Shown here piece by piece: positions 44,872-53,901 of a stretch of 64,000 nucleotides of DNA. The position numbers were made by a program, and so were the translations under genes. The notes under the pieces are model-generated. The model saw only the letters and a list, made by a program, of their open reading frames with translations, had not been told where the DNA came from and ran no database searches. The stretch lies in the NCBI RefSeq assembly GCF_001746755.1, contig NZ_MCGG01000002.1:62001-126000 (forward strand), in the 5' to 3' direction. The number at the start of each line of letters is the position of its first letter. The stretch's first letter is position 1. This DNA comes from Magnetovibrio blakemorei. GTDB taxonomy: Bacteria > Pseudomonadota > Alphaproteobacteria > Rhodospirillales > Magnetovibrionaceae.

Positions 44872-47310
44872 TTAGGCGACAATTTTGAGCGGGGTGAATT
44901 CGTGTGCGTCCTTGACGCCCTCGGCCCGTTTGGCCCAGGGGTCTTCCTGCAAGGCTTTTTGCGAAACCATAAAACGGGCGAACAGGGCTTTGCGCTTTTC
45001 ATCATCATCAACCAAGTTGGCTTTGATGTGATCCAATCCGACCCGTTCCACCCACGGGGCGGTGCGTTCCAGATAGCGCGCTTCTTCGCGATAAATTTGC
45101 ATGTAGGCCCCGGCGTATTCCAACACGTCTTGTTCCGTTTCGACGGTGGTGAGATAATCCGTCACCCGTACATCAATGCCGCCATTGCCGCCCACGTGCA
45201 GGGCATAGCCGCTGTCGACCGCAACCACACCAAAGTCCTTGATGGTGGCTTCGGCGCAATTGCGCGGACACCCGGACACGGCCATTTTAAACTTGTGCGG
45301 CGTCCACGACCCCCAAGTCATTTGTTCCAGCGCAATGCCCATTTCAATGGCGTCTTGGGTGCCGAAGCGACACCATTGATTGCCCGCGCAGGTTTTAACC
45401 GTGCGCAAAGATTTGCCATACGCATGACCCGACACCATGCCCGCTGCGTTCAAATCCGCCCACACCGCAGGCAGGTCTTTTTTCTGCACGCCGAATAAAT
45501 CAAGACGTTGACCACCGGTGACTTTGACGGCCGGGATTTCGAACTTGTCCACCACATCGGCGATGGCGCGCAGTTCCTTAGCCGACGTCATGCCGCCCCA
45601 CATGCGCGGCACAACGGAAAAGGTGCCGTCCTTTTGAATGTTGGCATGAACGCGTTCGTTGATGAAACGCGACTGGTTGTCATCAATGTACGTTTCAGGC
45701 AGGGCGCACAACAAATAATAGTTCAGCGCCGGGCGGCAACTGGAACACCCGTCCGGCGTGCTCCATTCCAACTGTTGCATGACTTCGGGAATTGACTTCA
45801 TGTCTTTTGCCACAATCAATCGACGCACGTCGTCATGGCTATGAACGGTGCAGCCACACATGGGTTTGACGGTTTGCATTTGGTACGCGTCACCCAACGT
45901 GAGAGACAGGACTTGTTCGACCAAACCGGAACACCCGCAGCACGATGCCGAGGCTTTGGTGTGGGCTTTGACTTGATCCAAAGTCGTCAAGTCGTTTTTG
46001 GTAATGGCGGTGACGATGTCGCCTTTGCACACGCCGTTGCAGCCACAGATTTCAGCGTCATCTGCAAGGGCGGCAACGGCGGCGCTAGGGTCCGCTTGGG
46101 CCCCTCCCCCCGCATAGGCCTGACCAAACACAATGGTGTCGCGCAGCTCAGATATGTCTGCACCGTCTTTCATCAATTGGAAGTACCAGGCACCGTCCTT
46201 GGCATCGCCATAGAGAACCGCGCCTTCGACTTTGTCATCGCGAACCACGATGCGCTTGTAGACACCGCGGGCGGCATCGCGAAACACGATGTCTTCTGCG
46301 CCGTCTCCGCCGGAAAAATCTCCGGCTGAAAACACGTCAACGCCGGTAACTTTCAACTTGGTCGAGGTGACGGAGCCTTCATAGCCAACGCCTTCGCCGC
46401 CCGTCAGATGCGCCGCCAAGACCTTGCCCATTTCAAACAGCGGCGCGACCAATCCATAGGTCAGGCCCCGGTGTTCAACGCATTCGCCGACTGCGTATAC
46501 ATCAGCCGTTGAGGTTTGCATTTGGTCGTTGACCATCACGCCCCGACCAATTTCAATGCCGGCTTCACGCGCCAAGGCGACGTTGGGTTTGATGCCCACT
46601 GCCATGACCACCAGATCGGCTTTTAACTGGGTGCCATCGACAAGTTCAAGCCCTGTCACTTTGGTGTCGCCTAAAATCGCTTTGGTGTTGGCCCCGGTCA
46701 AAACCTTCAAGCCGCGCCCTTCCAATTCTGAAACCAACAGATAACCCGCCGCTTCATCTAATTGGCGTTCCATCAAGGTGTCCATCAAGTGCACCACCGT
46801 GACATCCATGCCGTTGGCCTTCAGACCCACTGCGGCTTCCAAGCCCAGCAAGCCACCACCGATGACGATGGCGCGTCCACCCAACTTGGCGGCGGCCAAC
46901 ATGCGATTGACATCGTCCAAATCGCGGAACGTTACCACGCCGTCCAAGTCTTTGCCCGGCACCGGAATGATGAACGGATCGGACCCCGTCGCCAGCAACA
47001 GCTTGTCGTAACCCAACGTCAGGCCGCGTTGGGAGGTGACGGTCTTGGTGGTGGTGTCAATGGCGGTGACGGCATCTCCGGCGAACAAGGTGATGTCGTT
47101 TTCGACGTACCATTCGCGGCTGTTGATGATGATATCTTCAAAACATTTTTCACCGCTGAGAACGGGGGACAGCATGATGCGGTTATAATTCTCCCGCGCC
47201 TCGGCACCAAACACGGTGATGTCATAGAGACCCGCATCACGCTTGAGAATTTCTTCCACCGTGCGCATGCCGGCCATGCCGTTGCCGATTACGATCAGTT
47301 TCTGTTTCAT
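44872..47310 (-). CDS. nirB: nitrite reductase large subunit (NAD(P)H, sirohaem)
   Basis: 812-residue enzyme reducing nitrite to ammonium in the cytoplasm. Domains in order: FAD/NAD-binding part (IVIGNGMAGMRTVEE, LLATGSDPFI, VIGGGLLGLEAAVGL), two Bfd-like 2Fe-2S modules (ICGCNGVCKGDI, SCCGCSG and DGCSSC), and the C-terminal sirohaem/4Fe-4S part (CAGNQWCRFG, SGCPRNCAEATIKD). Start MKQKLIVIG at 47310 has a GGAGAAG site; an upstream extension in frame overlaps the transporter gene. Translation of NirB and NirD is close (21 bp apart), as expected for the complex. Confidence 0.95.
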   Translation of the reverse strand: MKQKLIVIGNGMAGMRTVEEILKRDAGLYDITVFGAEARENYNRIMLSPVLSGEKCFEDIIINSREWYVENDITLFAGDAVTAIDTTTKTVTSQRGLTLGYDKLLLATGSDPFIIPVPGKDLDGVVTFRDLDDVNRMLAAAKLGGRAIVIGGGLLGLEAAVGLKANGMDVTVVHLMDTLMERQLDEAAGYLLVSELEGRGLKVLTGANTKAILGDTKVTGLELVDGTQLKADLVVMAVGIKPNVALAREAGIEIGRGVMVNDQMQTSTADVYAVGECVEHRGLTYGLVAPLFEMGKVLAAHLTGGEGVGYEGSVTSTKLKVTGVDVFSAGDFSGGDGAEDIVFRDAARGVYKRIVVRDDKVEGAVLYGDAKDGAWYFQLMKDGADISELRDTIVFGQAYAGGGAQADPSAAVAALADDAEICGCNGVCKGDIVTAITKNDLTTLDQVKAHTKASASCCGCSGLVEQVLSLTLGDAYQMQTVKPMCGCTVHSHDDVRRLIVAKDMKSIPEVMQQLEWSTPDGCSSCRPALNYYLLCALPETYIDDNQSRFINERVHANIQKDGTFSVVPRMWGGMTSAKELRAIADVVDKFEIPAVKVTGGQRLDLFGVQKKDLPAVWADLNAAGMVSGHAYGKSLRTVKTCAGNQWCRFGTQDAIEMGIALEQMTWGSWTPHKFKMAVSGCPRNCAEATIKDFGVVAVDSGYALHVGGNGGIDVRVTDYLTTVETEQDVLEYAGAYMQIYREEARYLERTAPWVERVGLDHIKANLVDDDEKRKALFARFMVSQKALQEDPWAKRAEGVKDAHEFTPLKIVA

Positions 47311-47332
47311 GTGACTTCTCCTAGCGACCGAC

Positions 47333-49057
47333 TTATGCGACAGCTTTTTCATCTTCTTGGCGTTCAGACTTGCTTTGATTGCCGTGTTCATATTCTTCCA
47401 GGAACCCGAGCAGTTGCGCGCGCAATTCGTAATAGCGGGGGTGTTCCAACAACGCCTTGCGAGTGCGTGGGCGGGGCAGGTCGACATCCATGATTTTGCC
47501 GATCCGTGCGTGCGGTCCGTTGGTCATCATCACCACCCGATCCGCCAGCAAGATGGCCTCATCGACGTCGTGGGTGACACACACCGTGGTGACTTTGGTG
47601 CGGTCCCAAACTTCCATGAGAACCTCTTGCAGTTCCCAGCGGGTTAAGCTGTCGAGCATGCCGAACGGTTCATCGAGCAGCAAAAGTTTGGGCGACAAGG
47701 CAAAGGCGCGGGCAATGCCGACACGTTGTTTCATGCCGTTGGACATGTCGGCGGTGGGCCGGTTCATGGCATCTTTCAGGCCCACACGCGAAAGATAATA
47801 TTCAACGATGTCGTTGCGCTCGGCCGCCGTCGCGTGAGGGAATACCCGATCCACACCAAGCATCACGTTTTCTTTGGCCGTCAACCAGGTGTACAGATTG
47901 GGGGACTGAAACACCACGGCACGTTCCGGGTTTGCGCCCGTCACTTCATGACCATCCAAAACAATGCCGCCGTCGCTGATGGAATTCAGCCCCGCCGCCA
48001 TCGACAGCACCGTAGACTTGCCGCATCCCGAATGTCCGATCAGGGAAATAAATTCGCCTTTTTTCAAGATGGTTTCAAAGCCATCGACCACGGTCAACGG
48101 ACCCTTCGCCGTCGGATAGGTTTTGGTGAGGTTAAAAAATTCCAGATAGCGTTCATCGTGATGACTGATCATCGCATCGCGGAACGCTTTGGGAGGCTTT
48201 TTGGCGTTGGGAAACACCGGGGTGACATTGGGCAGCGCCCCATCTTCATCACCACCGGCTTTTTGCGCCGCTTGCTGGGCAGCTTTGCCTGCGTCCATCA
48301 AATACGAGGTCACGTCGGCGCGGAGTTTTTTGAACACCGGGCTTGAGTTCATCTGCGTGCGCTCACGTGGGCGCGACAATTCAACCTTAAAGTCCGGACC
48401 AAGTGTTGCGTTGGGTCCGGGGTTCAAGGGAATGATGCGATCGGCCAACAACAAGGCTTCGTCCACATCATTGGTGATCAAGATGACGGTCTTTTTGTCT
48501 TGCGACCAGATCTGTTCAATCTCGTCTTGCAGCTTGGCGCGGGTCAACGCATCCAACGCCGACAAGGGTTCATCCAACAACAAGATATCGGGGTTCATGG
48601 CCAAGGCGCGTGCCACCGACACCCGCTGGCGCATGCCGCCGGACAGTTCCGCAGGACGCCGATCGGCGGCATGTCCAAGCCCCACCATATCTATGTAGTG
48701 CTGGGCTTTGGCCAGATGTTCGGCCTTGCTGAGTTCGCCAAATACGCTTTCCACCGCCAGCTTGATGTTGTCCAACACGGTCAACCATGGAAACAAAGAG
48801 TAGCTTTGAAACACCAAGCCACGATCCGGCCCCGGCCCGGTGACGGGCTTGCCCTTCAACAACACTTCGCCTTGGTCGGGTTTTTCCAAGCCAGCAATCA
48901 AGTTGATCAATGTGGTTTTGCCAGACCCGGAGAAGCCCACGATGGCGACAAACTCTCCGTCTTCGATGGTGAGATCAATGCCTCCCAAGACGTCGGTTTT
49001 TTCTTTGCCTTGACCGAAGCTTTTGGTGACGTTTTTGAGCTCTAGGATCGGTGTCAT
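47333..49057 (-). CDS. nitrate ABC transporter, tandem ATP-binding protein (NrtD-NrtC-like fusion)
   Basis: 574 residues holding two complete ABC ATPase domains in one chain. Domain 1 (about 1-260): Walker [10 protein letters not shown], signature LSGGMRQR, Walker B ILLLDEP. A linker of about 55 residues rich in Ala/Gln/Pro follows. Domain 2 (about 310-574): Walker [10 protein letters not shown], signature MSNGMKQR with Asn for the first Gly-preceding Gly, Walker B LLLLDEP. Both have the TauB/NrtD type HDVDEA or [11 protein letters not shown] switch. Cyanobacteria use separate NrtC and NrtD; this gene fuses two ATPases. It would energise NrtB for nitrate uptake. It lies 22 bp before nirB and 21 bp after nrtB. 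Confidence 0.92.
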   Translation of the reverse strand: MTPILELKNVTKSFGQGKEKTDVLGGIDLTIEDGEFVAIVGFSGSGKTTLINLIAGLEKPDQGEVLLKGKPVTGPGPDRGLVFQSYSLFPWLTVLDNIKLAVESVFGELSKAEHLAKAQHYIDMVGLGHAADRRPAELSGGMRQRVSVARALAMNPDILLLDEPLSALDALTRAKLQDEIEQIWSQDKKTVILITNDVDEALLLADRIIPLNPGPNATLGPDFKVELSRPRERTQMNSSPVFKKLRADVTSYLMDAGKAAQQAAQKAGGDEDGALPNVTPVFPNAKKPPKAFRDAMISHHDERYLEFFNLTKTYPTAKGPLTVVDGFETILKKGEFISLIGHSGCGKSTVLSMAAGLNSISDGGIVLDGHEVTGANPERAVVFQSPNLYTWLTAKENVMLGVDRVFPHATAAERNDIVEYYLSRVGLKDAMNRPTADMSNGMKQRVGIARAFALSPKLLLLDEPFGMLDSLTRWELQEVLMEVWDRTKVTTVCVTHDVDEAILLADRVVMMTNGPHARIGKIMDVDLPRPRTRKALLEHPRYYELRAQLLGFLEEYEHGNQSKSERQEDEKAVA

Positions 49058-49078
49058 GATGGGTCTCTCTTTTTGCTC

Positions 49079-50191
49079 TTAGCGCACGTCGCCGTGGGTG
49101 AACATCGCCTGCAGCGCAGACATCACGCGATCCAATGCAAATCCTAAGATGCCGATGGTGAACACGGCGACCATGATTTTGGCCAACGATTGCGAGGATC
49201 CGTTCTGGAATTCATCCCACACGAATTTGCCCAGGCCGGGGTTCTGCGCCAGCATTTCAGCGGCGATCAAAACCATCCAGCCCACGCCCAAGGACAACCG
49301 CAAACCTGTGAAGATGTAGGGCAAGGAACTGGGCAGAACCAACTTCGTCAAGGTGGTGTCCCACTTCAAACGCAGCACCCGCCCAACGTTCATCAGGTCT
49401 TTGTCGATGGAGGCAACGCCCACCGCGGTGTTGATCAAGGTCGGCCACAACGAACACAATGTTACGGTGATGGCGGAGGTGACAAAGGCTTTGTCAAACA
49501 TCGGATCATCACTGACGTAAAGCGCACTGACCACCATGGTCACCAGCGGCAACCACGCCAATGGCGAAACGGGTTTGAAGATTTGAATGAGCGGGTTTAA
49601 CGCTGCATTGACCGTCGGTGACAATCCACAGAACACCCCCAACGGCACAGCGATGACCGAGCCGATGAAAAAGCCCATGAACACCGTCTTCAAGCTGGTG
49701 AAGATTTGATCTATGTAGGTCGGCTTGCCGGTGTATTGACGATCTTTGACTTCTGCCTCGGGATTTTTTGCCAGTCTGTCGGCGTTACGTTTGTCTTGAC
49801 GATCATAAAAAGCAGCGGCTTTTTCGCGTTCACGCACATGGTCGGCATAGAGATTACCAGCCTGTTCCCACACTTGGGCCGGTCCGGGAATGTTGCCCAG
49901 CGAGGTCTGCACCATCGGTGCGGTTTCAGCCCACACCACCAAGAACACGCCGATGGCCACCAACGGCACACCCAACAAACGCCACAGCTCTTTGCTCTGC
50001 GCTTTCACATCTTCGCCAGCGATCATTTTGAGGATCGGCGTGACCCAACCCAGGCCGACGACGTTGAAATATTTTGCCGCCTTGTTGATTCGCGTGTGGA
50101 GACGCTCTTGGCGTTTTGCTTTCTGGGCAGCTTTGAAAGCCTGCTCAGCGTCTTGTGCATTCACGTCATTTGCGGTTGTTGCGGTGTTCAT
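49079..50191 (-). CDS. nrtB: nitrate ABC transporter permease
   Basis: Inner-membrane permease of 370 residues. The start at 50191 is fixed by GAGGAA upstream. A hydrophilic N-terminal region of about 50 residues precedes a first helix (GVPLVAIGVFLVVWA), an unusually long charged periplasmic or cytoplasmic loop (about 100-165, with REREKAAAFYDRQDKR), and then five helices with the permease EAA-loop region near TLTKLVLPSSLPYIFTGLRLSLGVGW. Family is TauC/SsuC/NrtB. Second transport gene of the nas operon, placed between nrtA and the tandem ATPase. Confidence 0.92.
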   Translation of the reverse strand: MNTATTANDVNAQDAEQAFKAAQKAKRQERLHTRINKAAKYFNVVGLGWVTPILKMIAGEDVKAQSKELWRLLGVPLVAIGVFLVVWAETAPMVQTSLGNIPGPAQVWEQAGNLYADHVREREKAAAFYDRQDKRNADRLAKNPEAEVKDRQYTGKPTYIDQIFTSLKTVFMGFFIGSVIAVPLGVFCGLSPTVNAALNPLIQIFKPVSPLAWLPLVTMVVSALYVSDDPMFDKAFVTSAITVTLCSLWPTLINTAVGVASIDKDLMNVGRVLRLKWDTTLTKLVLPSSLPYIFTGLRLSLGVGWMVLIAAEMLAQNPGLGKFVWDEFQNGSSQSLAKIMVAVFTIGILGFALDRVMSALQAMFTHGDVR

Positions 50192-50259
50192 GAAACTGTT
50201 CCTCAATTTGTGTCTTTTGGTGAGGGGGAGGATGCCACCCGGCACCCTCCCGATTGGCC

Positions 50260-51687
50260 TTATTTTGCTGCCATCACCTCGTTCCCCACGACGATCTCTT
50301 TACCCTTTAAACCGATGGGAAACTGGGCGAGATAGGCGTTGGGCTGGGTGCCGTCATAGACGAAGTTGTCGATGAAGTGTTTTTGCGGGGCGCGATAACC
50401 ATCCGTGTCCCAAGGAAAGTCTTCTTTCTTCACCTTGCCTTCCGCGACCAACAACTTGACAGCTTCCATATAGATGTCGGGACGGTAAACTTTCGCGGCG
50501 GTTTCTTTGTACCAAGCATCAGATTTCTCTTCGGTGATCTGACCCCAGCGACGCATTTGGCTGAGATACCAGATGGCGTCCGAATAGTAGGGATAGGTCG
50601 CAAAGTGACGGAAGAACACGTTGAAATCGGGCACATCGCGCTTGTCGCCTTTTTCGTATTCAAACGTGCCCGTCATGGAGTTGGCGATCACGTCGGCATC
50701 GGCACCCACGTATTGTGAACGGGCAAGAATTTCGACGGCTGCGGGACGATTGGCGTTGTTGTTTTCGTCCAACCACTGCGCCGCACGGATCAAAGCCTTA
50801 ACCACGGCCAAGTGGGTCTTGGGATTTTTCTCGGCCCATGCGTTGCTGACGCCAAAAACCTTTTCCGGGTTGTTCTTCCAGATTTCATAATCGGTCACCA
50901 CCGGAACGCCGATGCCTTTGAACACCGCCTGTTGGTTCCACGGTTCGCCCACGCAGTAGCCGAAAATCGTCCCGGCTTCCATGGTGGCCGGCATCTGCGG
51001 CGGGGGCGTCACCGACAACAAAGCATCGGCGCCGATTTGACCCGACGTATCGGTCTTGGAATAAAAGCCCGGATGGATGCCGCCGGCGGCCAACCAATAG
51101 CGCAGTTCGTAATTGTGGGTGGACACCGGGAACACCATGCCCATCTTGAACGGCTTGCCTTCGCTGCGGTATTTATCGACCACCGGTTTCAAGGCATCGG
51201 CCTTGATCGGGTGGACCAATTTGCCGTCACTGCCAACCGGAACGTTCGGTTTCATCTGGTCCCAAATGTCATTGGATACCGTAATGGCGTTACCGTTCAA
51301 ATCCATCGAGAACGCGGTGATGACATGCGCTTGTGTGCCAAAGCCGATGGTGGCGCCCAACGGTTGGCCGGCCAGCATGTGCGCGCCATCCAGCTCACCG
51401 GAAATCACCCGGTCCAACAGAACCTTCCAGTTGGCTTGGGGTTCCAAGGTGACGAACAAACCTTCGTCTTCGAAAAAGCCCTGCTCGTAGGCCACGGCCA
51501 GCGGTGCCATGTCGGTGAGCTTGATGAAGCCGAACTTTAACTCTTCCTTTTCCACCGCCTGCGGCTCGGCCTGAACCGGCAGGCTAAACAGGCCGAGGCC
51601 CAAGGCGAGGCAACCCACGCCATAGGCCGCTTGGCGGATGATGGATTTAATCGAATGGGAATGCTTTTGCATTCGGGGGTTATTCAT
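50260..51687 (-). CDS. nrtA: nitrate ABC transporter, substrate-binding protein
   Basis: Periplasmic nitrate/nitrite-binding lipoprotein-like or soluble protein, 475 residues. It starts at the ATG at 51687 with AGGAG upstream. A hydrophobic N-terminal segment (about residues 18-40, ending LPVQA) acts as an export signal; it has no lipobox Cys, so it is probably soluble. The NrtA/NasF signature [37 protein letters not shown] and [11 protein letters not shown] are present. It is the first gene after the attenuator leader, so its expression should follow NasT. Confidence 0.94.
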   Translation of the reverse strand: MNNPRMQKHSHSIKSIIRQAAYGVGCLALGLGLFSLPVQAEPQAVEKEELKFGFIKLTDMAPLAVAYEQGFFEDEGLFVTLEPQANWKVLLDRVISGELDGAHMLAGQPLGATIGFGTQAHVITAFSMDLNGNAITVSNDIWDQMKPNVPVGSDGKLVHPIKADALKPVVDKYRSEGKPFKMGMVFPVSTHNYELRYWLAAGGIHPGFYSKTDTSGQIGADALLSVTPPPQMPATMEAGTIFGYCVGEPWNQQAVFKGIGVPVVTDYEIWKNNPEKVFGVSNAWAEKNPKTHLAVVKALIRAAQWLDENNNANRPAAVEILARSQYVGADADVIANSMTGTFEYEKGDKRDVPDFNVFFRHFATYPYYSDAIWYLSQMRRWGQITEEKSDAWYKETAAKVYRPDIYMEAVKLLVAEGKVKKEDFPWDTDGYRAPQKHFIDNFVYDGTQPNAYLAQFPIGLKGKEIVVGNEVMAAK

Positions 51688-51738
51688 CTGGTTTGCTCCT
51701 GTTCGCCCCCGCCCACATTGGGGGACTGGGTTCAACAC

Positions 51739-51817
51739 AAAAAAAAGGCCGCAAAGAAACCTGAACCTCTAAGGTCCCGGACTCTGCGGCGTTGCAGCTC
51801 TCACCCGGCGGTGGGTG
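51739..51817 (-). promoter_or_regulatory. nas leader attenuator: two ANTAR-type hairpins and an overlapping terminator
   Basis: On the minus strand, upstream of nrtA: hairpin P1 CACCC-ACCGCC-GGGTG (51802-51817), then hairpin P2 CTGC-AACGCC-GCAG (51784-51797). Both have six-base loops with A at position 1 and G at position 4, the known signature of ANTAR-protein targets. The 3' arm of P2 begins GCCGCAGAG and can pair instead with CTTTGCGGC (51748-51756), followed by eight T, forming an intrinsic terminator. NasT binding to P1-P2 would therefore block termination. The mechanism matches known nas leader control; the actual pairing is my reading of the sequence. Confidence 0.85.
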
Positions 51818-51863
51818 AATATGAAATTGGGATGGCAGCGGTGCCAAATAACAAACTTACAAA

Positions 51864-51880
51864 TACAAGATGCGTGCCAA
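51864..51880 (-). promoter_or_regulatory. sigma-54-like promoter for nrtA-nasA
   Basis: Minus strand TTGGCACGCATCTTGTA: a perfect -24 element (TTGGCACG) and a -12 element with GT where GC is usual (GG-N10-GT). It lies about 47 bp before hairpin P1. Nitrogen control by NtrC is suggested, but I see no clear NtrC site. Confidence 0.55.
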
Positions 51881-51978
51881 TCGGCCCCTAACGCTTTAAC
51901 CCGTTGATTTTCTTGTAATAGCGCGAGCACCCCGGCTTAGGCTTTTGGGGAAGCCGCTTTCACAACTGCACTGTTTTT

Positions 51979-51993
51979 AAGCATATTATGCTT
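51979..51993. repeat. AT-rich palindrome downstream of nasS
   Basis: AAGCATA-T-TATGCTT, 7-bp arms around one base, 18 bp past the nasS stop codon. It could be an operator or a weak terminator. Confidence 0.35.
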
Positions 51994-52011
51994 ATTTAAT
52001 AAACAATGCCT

Positions 52012-53142
52012 CTATTTTGAACAGTTTTTGATCGCGAGTTGGGCGATATATCCCGTGACATCTGTCGCATCAAAGGTGATTCCATCCAACGGCAGCGGCG
52101 ATGGACTGGCTTCGTGTGCGGCACGGGGCGCAATAACGTCCACCAACAGATCCGGGCGGAAGGTGCGGCAAACCGCCTGTTCGGCCTGTGCAGAGGGCGG
52201 AGTCTGCCCCCACCGCACCATCTGCGCGTACAGCCACAGGGCGTCTTCGCATTCGGCCCATTCGGCCCCGTCGCGATGGAACTTGAGATCGCCTTCTAAG
52301 GCGCTCAACACCAGGCTTTCCACCACATCCAAATAAGCGGGCTGGGCCAGAATATGAGCCAATTGTGCATGGTGGTCCGGATCATCGACCCATTGCGCCG
52401 CCTCATCAAGGGCTTGAAGCAACGCCTTCAGCGTTTGCGGATGAGCCTCCGCCCAACGTTGTTGAAGGCCCAAAACCTTTTCCGGACCGGATGGCCAGAA
52501 CGCCGAAGTGTGGGTGAGAATGACGCCCACACCCTCTGCCGCCGCCTGGATATTCCAGGGCTCGCCAACGCAAAAGCCATCGACTTGCCCGGCTTTAAGA
52601 CTGTTGACCATATAAGGCGGGGGGATAACGACCAAACGCACATCGCGCTCGGGATCAACGCCACCCGCCGCCATCCAGTAGCGCAGTTGGTAGTTGTGGC
52701 ACGAAAACGGAAACACCTGGCCGAACGATAACGGTTCCTGGCCTTGGGCCTGGCGCGCCGCCACCACTTGGCCAAGGGCGCGCGCCGCCGTCAAAGGCTG
52801 ACTCAAATCGCGGCCCGTGTCTTGAAGGGCTTGATAAAGCGCATGGCTCACGGTAATGGCATTGCCGCCCACCCCCAGGGCCAAGGGGGCAATGGTCGGA
52901 ATTTTGATGTGGTTGATGCCTAAACTTTGCGCAATCGGCATGCCCGCCAGCATGTGCGCCACGTCAAACTGCCCGATGTTCACGCGGTCGCGGATGTTGG
53001 CCCAGGACACCTCTTTGGTCAGATGCAAGTCCAGGCCGTGGGCTTGGGCAAAGCCCAATTCGCGCGCAGCCACCAGCACCGCGCAATCAACCAACGCAAT
53101 AAATCCGGCGCGAACAACAGTGAGGTTTTCAGGGCTCGTCAT
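52012..53142 (-). CDS. nasS: nitrate/nitrite sensor NasS (NrtA-like, cytoplasmic)
   Basis: 376 residues homologous to NrtA but without a signal peptide, so it acts in the cytoplasm. In known systems NasS binds NasT and releases it when nitrate or nitrite binds. The NrtA-type motifs are clear: AGFIALVDCAVLVAA, DVAHMLAGMPIAQS, NAITVSHALY and FCVGEPWNIQA. It lies 12 bp after nasT on the same strand, and upstream of the attenuator leader. The protein substrate-binding site resembles nitrate-binding NrtA. Nothing suggests a change in ligand. Confidence 0.92.
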   Translation of the reverse strand: MTSPENLTVVRAGFIALVDCAVLVAARELGFAQAHGLDLHLTKEVSWANIRDRVNIGQFDVAHMLAGMPIAQSLGINHIKIPTIAPLALGVGGNAITVSHALYQALQDTGRDLSQPLTAARALGQVVAARQAQGQEPLSFGQVFPFSCHNYQLRYWMAAGGVDPERDVRLVVIPPPYMVNSLKAGQVDGFCVGEPWNIQAAAEGVGVILTHTSAFWPSGPEKVLGLQQRWAEAHPQTLKALLQALDEAAQWVDDPDHHAQLAHILAQPAYLDVVESLVLSALEGDLKFHRDGAEWAECEDALWLYAQMVRWGQTPPSAQAEQAVCRTFRPDLLVDVIAPRAAHEASPSPLPLDGITFDATDVTGYIAQLAIKNCSK

Positions 53143-53154
53143 GATCGCTTTTCC

Positions 53155-53739
53155 TCAACTCAGTAAATCGGCGGCCATCACGACACTGGCCGCGACCTCC
53201 GCAATTTTTTTCTTTTGGTTCATGGCGTTGCGCCGCAGCAGGGTATAGGCCTCGTCTTCACCGATGCACTTTTGTTTCATCAAAATGCCCTTGGCGCGGT
53301 CAATGATGATGCGCTCTTCCAACTTGGTTTTGGTGTCGTCAAGCTCGCGTTGCAGCCGGGAAAAGGCGTTGAATCGACTGATGGTCATATCAAGAATGGG
53401 TTTGATGCGTTCTTTCTTCAGGCCATCCACGATGTAGGCGCTGACCCCGGCATCCACCGACGCGGTGATCATGGCGCTGTCGGATTGATCGACGAACATG
53501 GCGATGGGGCGTCGGACCTCGCGGCTGACCTGAAACATTTGCTCCAATACATCACGATTGGGGCTTTCCAGATCGATCAGCACAACGTCCGGGTCCAGCG
53601 CCGAAATGCGCATATACAGGTTCGATGTGTCGGCAATCCATTCCACACGCAAAAGCCCCGCGTCGCTCAAGCCCTCTTTCAAGATGGCCGCGCGCACGGG
53701 GTTTTCGTCAATCACCAGAATTTTAATTTCGTCCGTCAT
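53155..53739 (-). CDS. nasT: ANTAR-domain antiterminator NasT
   Basis: 194-residue response-regulator-like antiterminator. The receiver-like domain (1-120) has Asp11-Glu12, Asp56 in VVLIDLES, and no canonical Thr pattern that I can check. A coiled-coil linker (RLQRELDDTKTKLEER) leads to the ANTAR RNA-binding domain at about 135-190 (IDRAKGILMKQKCIGEDEAYTLLRRNAM). The start is the ATG at 53739; the frame is open to a TTG nine bases further upstream. It should bind the P1-P2 hairpins in the nrtA leader and prevent termination when not held by NasS. Confidence 0.94.
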   Translation of the reverse strand: MTDEIKILVIDENPVRAAILKEGLSDAGLLRVEWIADTSNLYMRISALDPDVVLIDLESPNRDVLEQMFQVSREVRRPIAMFVDQSDSAMITASVDAGVSAYIVDGLKKERIKPILDMTISRFNAFSRLQRELDDTKTKLEERIIIDRAKGILMKQKCIGEDEAYTLLRRNAMNQKKKIAEVAASVVMAADLLS

Positions 53740-53773
53740 CCACCCCAACCCGCTGAAAACCGCGAGGAGGTCT

Positions 53774-53791
53774 TTGCAATATTTACGCCAA
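53774..53791 (-). promoter_or_regulatory. sigma-54-like promoter for nasT
   Basis: Minus strand TTGGCGTAAATATTGCAA: GG-N10-GC spacing is exact, with -24 TTGGCG and -12 TTGCA. It is 35 bp before the nasT start. A second sigma-54-like promoter in the same locus supports nitrogen control of both nasTS and the structural genes. Confidence 0.45.
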
Positions 53792-53852
53792 GACGTGACG
53801 AGTCATGATATGCGCTATATGCGCTCTGCCAATACCCGGCAAACAAAGGTCC

Positions 53853-53888
53853 AAGCACCCCCGATGCATAGCGCACTGGGGGGTGCTT
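53853..53888 (-). terminator. GC-rich hairpin after the proVWX-like operon
   Basis: AAGCACCCCC (53853-53862) and GGGGGTGCTT (53879-53888) are perfect 10-bp arms. It lies 13 bp past the proX stop codon; the following T-run is short. It may end the proX transcript and insulate nasT. Confidence 0.65.
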
Positions 53889-53901
53889 AGATCAAAGGGG
53901 G

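Noticed and set aside
53808-53825. Tandem ATATGCGCT repeat upstream of nasT
   Set aside because: Only two 9-bp copies with no known binding protein; could be chance.
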